NCBI GenBank assembly: GCA_038363925.1
Contig: JAQQWL010000004.1
Location: forward strand, 124,001-188,000
DNA: 64,000 bases
From: Apiospora phragmitis
Taxonomy: Eukaryota; Ascomycota; Sordariomycetes; Amphisphaeriales; Apiosporaceae
Direction of reading: 5' to 3'
Positions 47,856 through 58,294 of this stretch are shown here, in pieces. Position numbers and translations under genes: made by a program. Within the stretch, counting starts at the first letter, position 1; every line of letters starts with the position of its first letter. The notes below the pieces were generated by a model. That model saw only the letters and a list, made by a program, of their open reading frames with translations. It searched no databases and was not told the DNA's origin.

Positions 47856-50800
47856 GGCGAGAAAATCGATGCGAAAAAAACAGGTTCAAGCAGTTCAAAT
47901 ATGCGATGCGATGGGCGAGTCTTGTATGCGCAAGGAAGGCGCGAAACCTATGCGACAAGATCTGGCGATCGCAACCACGATGTCGCGTTACGGGTATTGG
48001 CGGAAATATGAAGGATTTCAAAGATTTGGACTGAATCTCCAATATAAGAGACACCAAAGATATATCACAATCAACAGGCGCGCATCGCAAGTCGCCAAGT
48101 GATAGAAGGGTATATTCGAAGGAAGTCGCCAATCCACACTGGAAGGATGAGCTCGACGTCGTCGATGTTGGCCCAAGTTGATAACCAAGGACACCAAATC
48201 AGAAGGTGGTGGTCAAGAAGAAGTCGCAATCACAAATCCGAGGCTTTACATCTACCTCACCCCTGACTCCTGCAACGATTGTGCCTGGCGTCTTTGAATC
48301 GAAGTCATCTAGAGGAAGGGCAGGTGAGTTAAGTGGGGGGTATAAAGACCTCTACCCAAATCTCGGGTCAGTATGAAGCTAGGCAGCGGGTCAATTCGAT
48401 GCACTTCACCAATCTGACTTGCTGAGTAATGGGATGATATCAAAGGGGAACCAAAACACAAGGCAATTGTTCGTTAATTGATTGAACTGACTGAATCAAT
48501 TGAGGGAGAGTGGGTGGTGAAGTTTCGGCTGGTGTTGAAGAAACGGGTTCCCCTCGCGTTTCCGACGCGAGACTCGACGCGAATCTTCAGAGGCTAGCGC
48601 GTTTTGCTTCTTGCAATTAAGTTCAATGAAGTTCAATTAAAACCCAGCCACCCGACTTTGCTCTCAACTGCTAGGAACTTGCCTATCTCAAGTGGGCATC
48701 CGCTTTGCTCGAAGCCCTGTTGCGAAGTGAAATGATATATCATATGCTCCGTATGAGTTGTCGGTTCGTTGGAGCAGATTGACCTAAATCAGGGTAATAC
48801 ATATTTGTCACCGTAAAAACTGCGCAATTGCAAAATACCTCTCTGCCAATACCGCTCTCAAACTCAACCTGTGGTTTCCCGTTGCTTTCCAGGAACGGGC
48901 CAAACAAACGCATGGGGCAATCCAATCGACTGGTGACCAGGATGGTGTTGCTGCCATTGCTCGTACCTTCATTTTGCGACGCCGATTGGTAACCACTTGC
49001 CTACTTCACTTCCTGCTCTGAAGATGATGAGTAGACAATGTAAAAGGTATTTTGCCGCTGAGCAGCAGAATAGAGAAGAACTTACATGCACCCTATATGC
49101 TCTTCTTCGTTCTGCGACATAGTGATGACTATGAACTTGACCGCTTTCGAAATATTCTGGGGTAACCCAATGACGTAATGGGCCGAAGCAGCTGACGGTT
49201 AGCAAACGGCCACCTTCCTCATGGCCTCAATCTGACAACATCTTGCCCCTCATCATTCACTTTGCTCGGATCGCAAATGGGGCATCGAAGCCAGGAGCCA
49301 GCGTTGTGTTGAAGCGACATCTTCTTCAGGGCAACCCCTATATGCACCGCTCGCCACTCAGTTTAGCAGCAATGTCTCTCAAGCCCGAAGATTTTGTGCT
49401 TCCATCCTCGCGACTCATGTTACCTGATGGGCTCGAATGACGCATCGAAAGCGCAATGAGAGGGGAGAAGAGGAAACTTTCTTTTGCAGGTGGTCCTTCT
49501 CATCCCAGGTGCTGTCCAAGTTCTAGTAGCCACGAATGACCTCAGAGTCGCCGGAACTGGAATGTCTTTCCGCGTTGGCGGTTGACTTCTTGAGTCACAC
49601 TGGGTCCGCCTACCGACCCGAACCACCTGTGCCAACTCCACGAAGCCCCGAAGGCCTCCGAAGCGCAAAAAAAGAGGCCGCTCGTTCGCTGGAGTTCTTT
49701 CTGGGCGGTGGCAAGCGGGAAATCCCCGGCGAGGGGGGAGCGAACGGGGACGGATCCGCACCTTGCGAGAAGCGAAAACGAAAACTGGGAAAGCTTGTTT
49801 GCCTATGGGGGCCATCCAGAAGCCTGGCGCCAGCCGCGTAAACGCAAGCCGGAAGTAGTAGTAGGCGCAGAGAGGGGCCAAAGCCATGGGCTTCTTCGTG
49901 AAGAGAGGGGCTCAGGTGAGTCGCCAGCCTGACAGAAGAAGAGGCTGAATTCGCCTCCCGTCCGGAGGGGAAGCCCTATGAGGCCTCTCTCATGATGGAG
50001 CCATGGAGCAGGGCGCGGGGGGCGCTCATGCGAACGTGCTAGCAAACTGGCAAGGCAGATTGGCGGATGGGTGCACTATTTTCGGATGGAAATAGGTGGG
50101 TGCCAATACTTGCTCTCTATCGAACCTCGCCGCCTGGAGAAAGCATGAATCAGGTAAGGTAGGAGGACAGTGCTGCTGAGTATGCCTTGGTCTTGACCCC
50201 CGTACAATTTACGTAGGGCACACGGGGCGCCGTACTCGCGAAGCGAACGGTGGGCGACGGGGGACTATGACCATTGTGTGTGCTTTGCGACCATTGCCGC
50301 ACACGATACGATGTCAAGATTTCCCTCATACCTGTTCAGAGGGCCTGTTCCGTTGCCTGGAGTCGCATTGGGACCGGGTCCGTCCTTGGATCATGCGACA
50401 CTCAAATCGAGACACAGCCTCCGCACTCCATGTGGCACAGGCAGCATGGCTCTCGCTTTTTTTGGAAAATGCCCCATAATTTGGCCTGACCCTCCACTGG
50501 CAAGCCACGGATCATCCGAATTCCTTTCTCTCCTCTGAGTCCCCGTCTTCGACAGGTATATATCGGGAAAATACTGTACATGATTCACGTGACAATTCGG
50601 ACCAGGGAGGCCTGCGCAGGTCGTTGAAGAAGCTTACTGTGTACGTAATGCGGCGGGCTCTGTGCCCTGCGATACCCACAGCGGGAAGGACATCCGAGAA
50701 AATGAAGGGTCCGGCGCGCCTACGCCCCAAAGCCTCTGGCCACTGCAGGCACTTTCTTCATGAATTCGCGACCGACGGGAACTATTCGGGGAACCGACTA

Positions 50801-51099
50801 GTAAGTACTTACTACTGACATTTTCTCTTGCAGCTTGCAAGTGGTGCAGTCGTAGCGCAGGCGAATGACAATATGGATGAAGCAGTCAGTGGTTACTGTT
50901 CTTCCTCCTTGGGGTTTCAGAAGGCGGCAGTCACACATGCTGACATGGATATCGGCGACAATTATCTCGTTGTAGGTAGTAGTAGGGAATGGCAACATAA
51001 AATGTTGTCGCAGCTATTGCGACCATTTCCATCCAGGGGCGGCCTTTTTCTCATCCAGATTCCATGGGAGCCACCCAATCAGGCTCTTCAGATGGGCTA

Positions 51100-51384
51100 C
51101 GTTTATTCTTCACCGACCATACCTATTCGAGACGGCGCTAGTAGGGGTTGCACGCACCAAAAAGCTGTCCTTCACCACCAAAAATCATCGTGAAATATAT
51201 CAGAATACGCCGAATTCTTCTCCCTAACACTAACCATCTAACCCTATCTAACATCCTCTAACACTAACCCGTTACGCCAGTTCGAATGGTGGTAATTTTA
51301 AGTTTGTACGTGGTCGGGAAGTGCTTCAAAAATGAGATTGAACCAGCGTCATCCCGAATAGGTATGGTCGGTGAAGAATAAACG
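51100..51384. mobile_element. Inverted-repeat (foldback/MITE-like) element candidate
   Basis: Left arm 51100-51132 and right arm 51352-51384 are reverse complements over 33 bp with one mismatch, separated by about 219 bp. The loop carries CTAAC-rich, telomere-like DNA (51222-51270). No transposase frame lies inside. It may be a small non-autonomous DNA element or a rearrangement scar. Clear target-site duplications were not seen. Confidence 0.45.
51222..51270. repeat. CTAAC-rich, degenerate telomere-like tract
   Basis: Six to seven CTAAC units with 1-5 bp between them, beginning CCCTAACACTAACC and ending CTAACACTAACCC. It resembles degenerate CCCTAA telomere repeats and sits in the loop of the inverted repeat. 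Confidence 0.6.
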
Positions 51385-54061
51385 CCCTCCTTCAGATGCC
51401 GTCCCGAATGCTTAGCCAAGGTCGAGGTGGGTAACGTTGCGTCGGCCGGAGCCAGGAGTGGGCTTGCCAGCCGCTCACAAGCCAGCCACGGCGGTTGAGA
51501 TCGCGCAGCTTGGCTTTTAGGTGAGTTAGGAAGCCAGGGTGCTGCTAGCCCATGCCGGGGTTCTGGTTTTCTTTCTTTCTTTCGTTCTCCTGTCTTTTCC
51601 TCAGACGAAAATGCGCAAAATGGCATTGATCAACAGGAGTTTCCACCGCAATCACATATGCCACATGCGAGATCTGAGGAGTTTGTCAAGACATGCATGG
51701 GTTTTCTTCGTTTTTGGCGAATACGTGCAAGTATATACGTAAGCCCGTTTCCATCCCGTCGGCTGCGCGGGCAATGATTGGATCTGGGACGACGTGCGTG
51801 AAACATTGTTAATAAGCCGCCATCTGATATCGCACACATTAGTCCTGCTGGTAGTACATCCAACATCGGTCGTTGGGTAGTGACGACAGCCTGCTACGTA
51901 ATCCCCCACCGGCCTGCCCTCAATTAGTCTTCGAGCTGAAGTTCATGTGCGAGACCTGGTACGAGACCTGGATCGCGACGTGCGAGACAGGATCGCAGAC
52001 AGCTGTCGCTGTCTGACTGTCTATCGGGTCTAGATAGATAGGTAGGTACTCATGACCAGATACGAGACCAATTACCCAAGCATTGATTTGGAATGGGAGG
52101 CCACCGGGTACACACGAGGTCGGGTTCACCTGCCAGCGCACGCCAGGCAGTTTAGTGGCTTACCATCCGGCCCAGTGGCTAAGGGAAAATCATCCGAACT
52201 TGAGATGCGACGAAGAACCGATGGGCGAAGATGGGTGGCCCTGGTTTCTCTCGGTCGGGTATGTTAGGTAAGTACGAAGTAAGCTACTGAGTAAGGTGTG
52301 CTGCATTAACCTTCCCCCTGAACGTTTACCTTGGCTGTGCGCGTGGTTGATCGTCGAAACGCATGAATTGGCAGCGGGTACATCGGCAATCTTCAAGGAA
52401 GGAATTACGCCGAACCACCGTTGCCCTCTGCTTTTCTTTCTTTTCCTATTTTCAGATGATGGTGATCAACCGGAAACATCGCGCTTAACCAGGTAGTCAA
52501 CATAGGCGGCCTTTCACAATTGAATTGTATGCGACGATCGCTCGGACAATAGCTTGTAATCCCTACGCCTTACTACTTCAGTTTAAAGGTGCAGTAGTGC
52601 AGTGTGTGGTAGTAATGAAGACTTTTTGGAAACAAGGAAGAGTGCACATGAAACGGCGGCTCTGCTCGTCTGCCCTTCTGCCCTGGGTCATCTGGCAAAT
52701 AAGAGGCTCTGCTGAGGCGCTCCAAAAAGGAAGTGCAGCCCAAAGGGAGCAAGGACAGGGGGACCTCTGCCGGGGGGAGGGAGGGTGCCGGCTTGGGATT
52801 GGCACGTTTAGCACAGAGAGACAGGCCAGAATTGCCCGTTTGGCCCCCTGTTGGGCTGCAGTAAGCTTGAAGATTGGCTACCAAATTGATGCGGCACAAC
52901 AGGGAAACGCAGGAACAAGCCATCCAGCAGCGTGCACTGGAAGCTTGGTGCTTGGCCAGTCACCTTCGCCAATCAGCTAGTAGCCAGTAGCCCAGCGTGC
53001 GTATTCCCGGCTGCGGACCCCATTAAACTAGCCTCTCGTCCCGCCGGCCCCGCATGCCCCTTTTGGGAGGGACTCTCGAGTCTTAGGCGGCAGGGGGGGC
53101 CAATTCAACCTCTAGCTTCGTTCCAAATCCTCAGGGTCTTGACCAGTCTGCAGCGCTTGATTGGCTAAGGGTCGTCATTCTCCAGACTCCATCCTCCCCT
53201 TTTACACTTGAGACCTTTCCCTCCACGACCACGACTCACTCACACCCACCCAGCAGAGCAGGAATTCCATCCCATTTCCTCTCCCGCCACTCGCTGGGCT
53301 GGTGCCGGGGCTGGCTTACTGCTCCGGTGGATTGCTTGGATCTTTCTCGCCTCCCTAATGCGGCCACTGAATGCCATTCCCAGCGTGATACCCACGCCCT
53401 CCAGAAACGAGAGGCAATCTGGACACGACGTGCAGGGGGTGTCAGATAGGATTGTTAGGATGCTAGCTCATGGGGGTTGGGGACAATGGACACACCCCAC
53501 CAGGCCTGGTAACCAATGATGCCGTGCCGATCCAAGTGAACAATGGCCTGCCCGGACGTGATATGCGCGTGGTGGGTTCTTTTTCTTTGTCCCCTTATTG
53601 TTCCATGTGGGTAATGTGAATGGCTGAGCGAGTAGGCAGTACCGAAGGAGGGGCCCTGTATCCGTACCGCCGTAATGTACCTCGCCAGGCCGCCCGTCTC
53701 TACATACACAATCGACAAAAAGCTCAGATACGGGGTCTGACGGCTCGTGGATATTTAGAACCCTCAATTCCGGCCATCTTGTCCAGACTTTTGTTTCGTT
53801 CCATCTTCACCATCCTTTTCACTTCTTCTTTCCACAAGCCAAACATTCCTTCCATCCAGCATCAACAACGCAAAGTCGTTTCAGCCTGGGGCTTGCATTA
53901 CTTCATTCATTCCTTCTACCACGAAAAGCATCAACCGCCTGTTTCAGCAACACCACAGCCCGGCGCTCCATTCAGTCCTTCAGACAAAACTCGCGGTAAC
54001 CTTTTCGACACCGAAAAACACTCAACCACAACCACACATACCAATCACACCAACATCCAAA

Positions 54062-55293
54062 ATGGGTCGATTCACCAGCTACGCCGCCACTCTGGCCGCC
54101 ACCCTCGCCGCCACCGCCAGCGGTCACATGATCATGAAGACCCCTGCGCCCATCGGCAACCCGGACAACTCACCCCTTGAGCTCCGACGGCTCCAACTTC
54201 CCCTGCAAGGTCACCGGCGACCCCGCCACCTTCTACGCCAAGGGCGAGACCACCAAGGTCAAGGCCGGCGAGAAGCAGACCCTGTCCTTCACCGGCAGCG
54301 CCGTCCACGGCGGCGGCTCGTGCCAGCTCGCCATCACCACCGACAAGCAGCCCAGCGCCTCCACCCAGTGGTCCGTCATCCAGAGCATCGAGGGCGGCTG
54401 CCCCTCCAAGGACGGCAGCGGCCCCAGCGAGTACGAGTTCTCCATCCCCGACAGCGTCCCCAGCGGCGACTACGTCTTCGCCTGGACCTGGATCTCCAAG
54501 ATGTCGGGTGGCCCTGAGTACTACATGAACTGCGCCAAGCTCCAGGTCGAGGGCGGCGGCAACAAGCGATCGGTTGACACCCGCGCCGAGGAGATGCCCA
54601 ACCTCTTCGTCGCCAACCTCGCCAGCGTCAACACCTGCAAATCCCGCGAAGGCGGCTCCAGCATCGACGTCCTGTTCCCCGTGCCCGGCCCCAACGTCGT
54701 CAAGCCTGGTTCCAGCAACACCTTCGCCAAGGCCGTTGGCGACCAGTGCTTCCCCAAGGGCGGCAGCGCCAAGGGTGTTCTGGCCGGTGCTAGCGGTTCT
54801 GCTCCCTCGACCGGCGGCGGCGACGACTCTGCTCCCTCCGCCCCTGCTCCCAGCGCCCCTGCCGCCACGTCCGCTGCTGGCTCCAAGCCCACTGGCTCCG
54901 CTCCCGGCGGTGTCTTCGTGACCATGCCCAAACGGCGGCGGCGCTCCCGCTGCTACCTCGACCGCGGCTGCTTCCAAGCCCACCACCACCGCTGCCGCGC
55001 CCGCTGCTCCCAGCGCTCCCGCCGCCTCTGCTCCCGCTGCCCCCAAGCCCTCGACCCCCACCACTCCTGGTGCCGGTGCCGGCTCCGGCAGCTCCAAGGG
55101 TGCCATGAGCGGCAAGTGCACCGAGGAGGGTCAGTTCAACTGCGTCGGCGAGCAGTTCCAGCAGTGCGCCTCGGGTGCCTGGACCTCGCTCCAGGCCATG
55201 GCCGCCGGCACCAAGTGCAACCAGGGCTTCTCCACCTCCCTCTGGGTCCCTTCGCGCCGCCTCCGCCGCGGAACCCGCGCCGCTGCTCTGTAA
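54062..55293 (+). CDS. AA11-type lytic polysaccharide monooxygenase with X278-like C-terminal module
   Basis: Secreted copper enzyme that oxidatively cleaves chitin, by analogy with characterised AA11 enzymes. About 409 residues, no intron. Signal peptide at residues 1-21 ends ...TASG, followed by the mature N-terminal His (HMIMKTPAPIG) that forms the copper histidine brace. The second brace residue is in SAVHGGGSCQL. Other family marks are NSPLSSDGSNFPC, IEGGCPS, YVFAWTWISKMSGGPEYYMNC and MPNLFVANLA. A long Ala/Ser/Pro/Thr linker leads to a Cys-rich module (GKCTEEGQFNCVGEQFQQC) like the X278 module often attached to AA11. Two frame breaks, both one base extra: CCCC at 54173-54176 and AAA at 54930-54932. 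The gene is first in an accessory-looking stretch with a secreted protein and an OPT transporter. Confidence 0.93.
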
Positions 55294-57310
55294 ATTAAAC
55301 CAAGAGACAGACAGACAGTTTATTCTTCTTCTCAGTTCCTGTACATATATCCTCGATCTGCCTCCGCTGCAGCAAATACCGAAAAAACCGAGCAGGACTC
55401 AAAAAATTCATGAATATTCTTCTTCTTTCATCCTCCACTCGTTCGGATACTCGACCCCAACTTTTCGACTTGTACATAGCTTGAATAGGGCATGTTTCTT
55501 TCTTCTTCATCTTCATTTTTCGGTATTTTGGCGTTGCTTGCGAAATGGCATACAAGGCAGGGGGATCACATGATGGACTGCATCTTCTTTCACGACAGGG
55601 ACGAGAAAAGGGAAATACCCAATAAGAGGCTTGGTTTTCAGAAGTTTCGATAGACCCAGCCAGTGGACAAGAACCAAATACACACCAGCTGTTGTAAACA
55701 TACCAGATCGATGATGATGATGATTTGTGACTTTGCTCATTTGTGACAATTATTTGACGTGACTTGACCAGGTTTATTCTTATTTACAAGCATCTTGCGC
55801 ATGATGCTGCCACAGTACCCCTGTCCGCGCCACTTCTTCCCGGCTTGAACCTTATCACCGCACAATGTAAGGGTTATTTCGCTTCGGTCCATGAGACGAG
55901 CTTCTTTTTGATTAAGCCTTTCTGCCAAGGTCGATCATGCATATCACTCGCATATCTAAACCGATGTCCAGTTCAGCTCCAAGCTGCCGGTAGCAAACAT
56001 GGTGAGTGCAACCATGTACGTATTGTATTGCTCTGCACCAAATGTGGTCTTAGCTAAGGTAGGTACACCATGGCTTGTTTGCTAACGGGGGATTGATTCC
56101 TTGTACTCAAAAGGCGCAAACACGCAGCCATCCTGTCGAGTTGTGCAATCAAGCGTGCCATCTGAGCAGGTTATGTAGTAGGCCTCGAGGGAACAAAGCT
56201 GGCTGACCGATCCTTGAGCTGGCTTTGGCGGCGTTACACAGCATGATGGAGAGATCGGCCATGCCACAACAGCGACCACAACAGCGATCAATTCCACGAT
56301 CCTCGGACAAAGGAGCCGAGGCTAGACACTTTCAAAATGTCTTATTGTCCGACTGTGCGACCAGCACACTTTGTTCGATGAGAACGTATCGCAACGTCCT
56401 GTTGGTTATGCAGATAGCCAGTCGGAGGAGAAGGCTATCTAGTTGGCCACAATTGCATGCAAGCATTTGTACATACCTGTGTAATGAGACAGCCGTCCAC
56501 AGTGGACTTGGGCGAAGAGAAGAAGAAAACGTCGCGATACAATGCGGTTGGCAGCAAACACCCATCTTGGTTTTCGCTATCTTGTGATTCTTGCACATAA
56601 CAAGGAGAAAATCCCGCTCTCGTATGCTTGTGGTGTTCTGGACAACCTGCTTCGCCAATGGACTGGGGCCACGCGAAACCAAAAGAGTATGGAATCTATT
56701 CCCTTCGTTGGACACTACCCCGTGGACTCGTGTGTCCGGTTGCCGCGGCACCAAGAGGTAGACGCGATGCGCCTCTGCTTTACGATGAAGCCGAAGTCTT
56801 ATCTCTTGTCACAGCTCGGTGCCCAATGCTCACTTGCCAGGAACTTCTGGTTGATACCACGCGTGGGATGCATTCGTCATCTCGAACGAATGCCCACGTT
56901 TCCCGAAATCTGACAGGATGAGGTAACCGTCCATTGCGGTTTCCCTTCCAGCGCACTTGTGCGAGCTTGGTGTTGCTGAGTGCTGTCCAACCCAGTAAGT
57001 GGGTGGAGGAAACACCGGCTTCTCGGGGCTCGTCCGACATGTAGAAGAAGATCCCTGATTGATGTGGGAAAGAAGGAAACGATGCCATATCGCTTATGTT
57101 GGCCCAGTCATCATCTACCAGTTCATGATGATACCGTCCCGGGGGGTCTTTATTTGCAAAGCGACAAGAGGATTTAAACCAGGCACCGCTGCTTCCATCA
57201 GGCACAAACCCACTCACAGTTTCCCTCCCCCAAACCTACATACCTGCTCTGGAATAAGTACTGCACATTGAAAGACGGCAGCCGAAACAGCACCATAGCC
57301 TCGTGTCGAG
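55294..57310. other. Spacer
   Basis: The 3' flank of the AA11 gene and the promoter side of the 57311 gene. A minus-strand frame at 56082-56297 encodes a short Cys-rich peptide but lacks an ATG. No other gene recognised. Confidence 0.5.
56082..56297 (-). other. Cys-rich short frame, possible exon
   Basis: Reads a hydrophobic start (LIAVVVAVVAWPIS) followed by six or seven cysteines in about 50 residues (PSCCVTPP, SQLC, YYITC, LDC, DGC), the pattern of small secreted fungal proteins. There is no in-frame ATG after the preceding stop. It would need either a GTG start, unlikely in fungi, or an upstream exon joined at the TCTAG near 56335. Low confidence. Confidence 0.2.
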
Positions 57311-58294
57311 ATGCGGCTCGCAGAAAACGTGGTCATCTTCTGCTTGACCATCGCAGTTGCTGCGCTGTCACTGAACAACGACAATCCTACAGCATCCACA
57401 AGGCGCCGTTTACATGATAGTCCGCGCCACCGCCAGCACCTGGAGAGCGACTCAGGTGGTGTGCGACGCCGCCAAGCTGCAGCAGCAGGCAATGACACCG
57501 GCCACACCCAGATATACTGCCACAACGAGACGCAGCCTCCGATCTACTTCAGTAACTACTTTACTTACCAATACTAACCTCAGCGTTGCTTGCCCCCATG
57601 CTCGAGACAGGCTCTCTGACTTGTGTGTCTCTTTCAAAGCTAGCCAGCCGGATACCGGAGGCCCCGGCTTGTACATACTGAACGCCGATCCCGTGGAACA
57701 CGGCGCCGTGAACGGGACCATTTACTTTCTCTCAGAGAGCGACCACGACTTTGTGCCCTACTTGTGGACTGTTATAGGTCTCTCGCCAGTTAATCCTCTC
57801 TCTCTCTCTCTCTGTGCTGAAACCAGGAACTTCTAGATCCCACCAGGTGGTGCCGTCTTCGTGGTACCGTGCCCGACCTTCGAGGGGCGGCTTGTGCGCG
57901 GCGACGTGACCGATTTCGACGGCCAGAAGCACATGCTAGGTACCTGGACCGAGCTCGCCTGGAACGTGAACGGCACAGCCTGGGGCGACGTCTCGCTGCT
58001 CGAGGGCAACGACGGGCCCGTCATCATGCAGGCGCTCGACGGCACCGAGGGCGGCAAGTACAAGGGCTTCTCGATCGACGTGCTCAGCAACGCGCCCGCG
58101 GGCGCGTGGGCGCAGAAGGCGACGGGGTCGTGGTGCTGGACAAGATCACGAGCGAGGGCGGCAACAGCGTGGCCAAGGCGTGGGAGACGCAGCTGCTGGA
58201 CCCCAACAGCGTCTACCTCGAGGACGATATCAATCCCGTCATCAACTCGAACAACGGGCGGTTTTCAGTTACGTTCTTTGCGGGGATTGTCTGA
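57311..58294 (+). CDS. Secreted protein of unknown family
   Basis: Family not recognised. The ATG at 57311 opens a signal peptide (MRLAENVVIFCLTIAVAALS). Protein-like sequence then runs through GAVYMIVRATASTWRATQ, TQIYCHNETQPPIYFS, PGLYILNADPVEHGAVNG, IPPGGAVFVVPCPTFEG and TWTELAWNVNGTAWGDVSL to the end NGRFSVTFFAGIV, about 310 residues. Two introns are likely: a very short one ending at the CTCAG near 57582 with TACTAAC before it, and 57771-57836, ending TTCTAG. About four one-base shifts are needed: near 57400, near 57490, at the first splice junction, and at 58118-58119. Exon limits before 57600 are therefore tentative. It sits between the AA11 enzyme and the OPT transporter. Paired cysteines and Gly/Asn/Asp-rich strands suggest an extracellular beta-rich protein. 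Confidence 0.55.

Larger units (their letters stand above)
47856..54061. other. Gene-poor 6.2-kb region
   Basis: No convincing fungal gene. It contains a block of unusual composition (about 49240-50270), an inverted-repeat element (51100-51384) and TAGG/TAGA short repeats near 52030. The last 300 bp, CT/CA-rich, are the leader of the AA11 gene. Confidence 0.5.

Noticed and set aside
49420..49887. 155-codon minus-strand frame in the unusual block
   Set aside because: No recognisable domain, and comparable frames overlap it on the other strand; treated as part of a compositional anomaly, not a gene.
54132..55121. 329-codon minus-strand frame inside the AA11 gene
   Set aside because: Gly/Ala/Val-rich antisense artefact of the Ala/Pro linker and codon bias.
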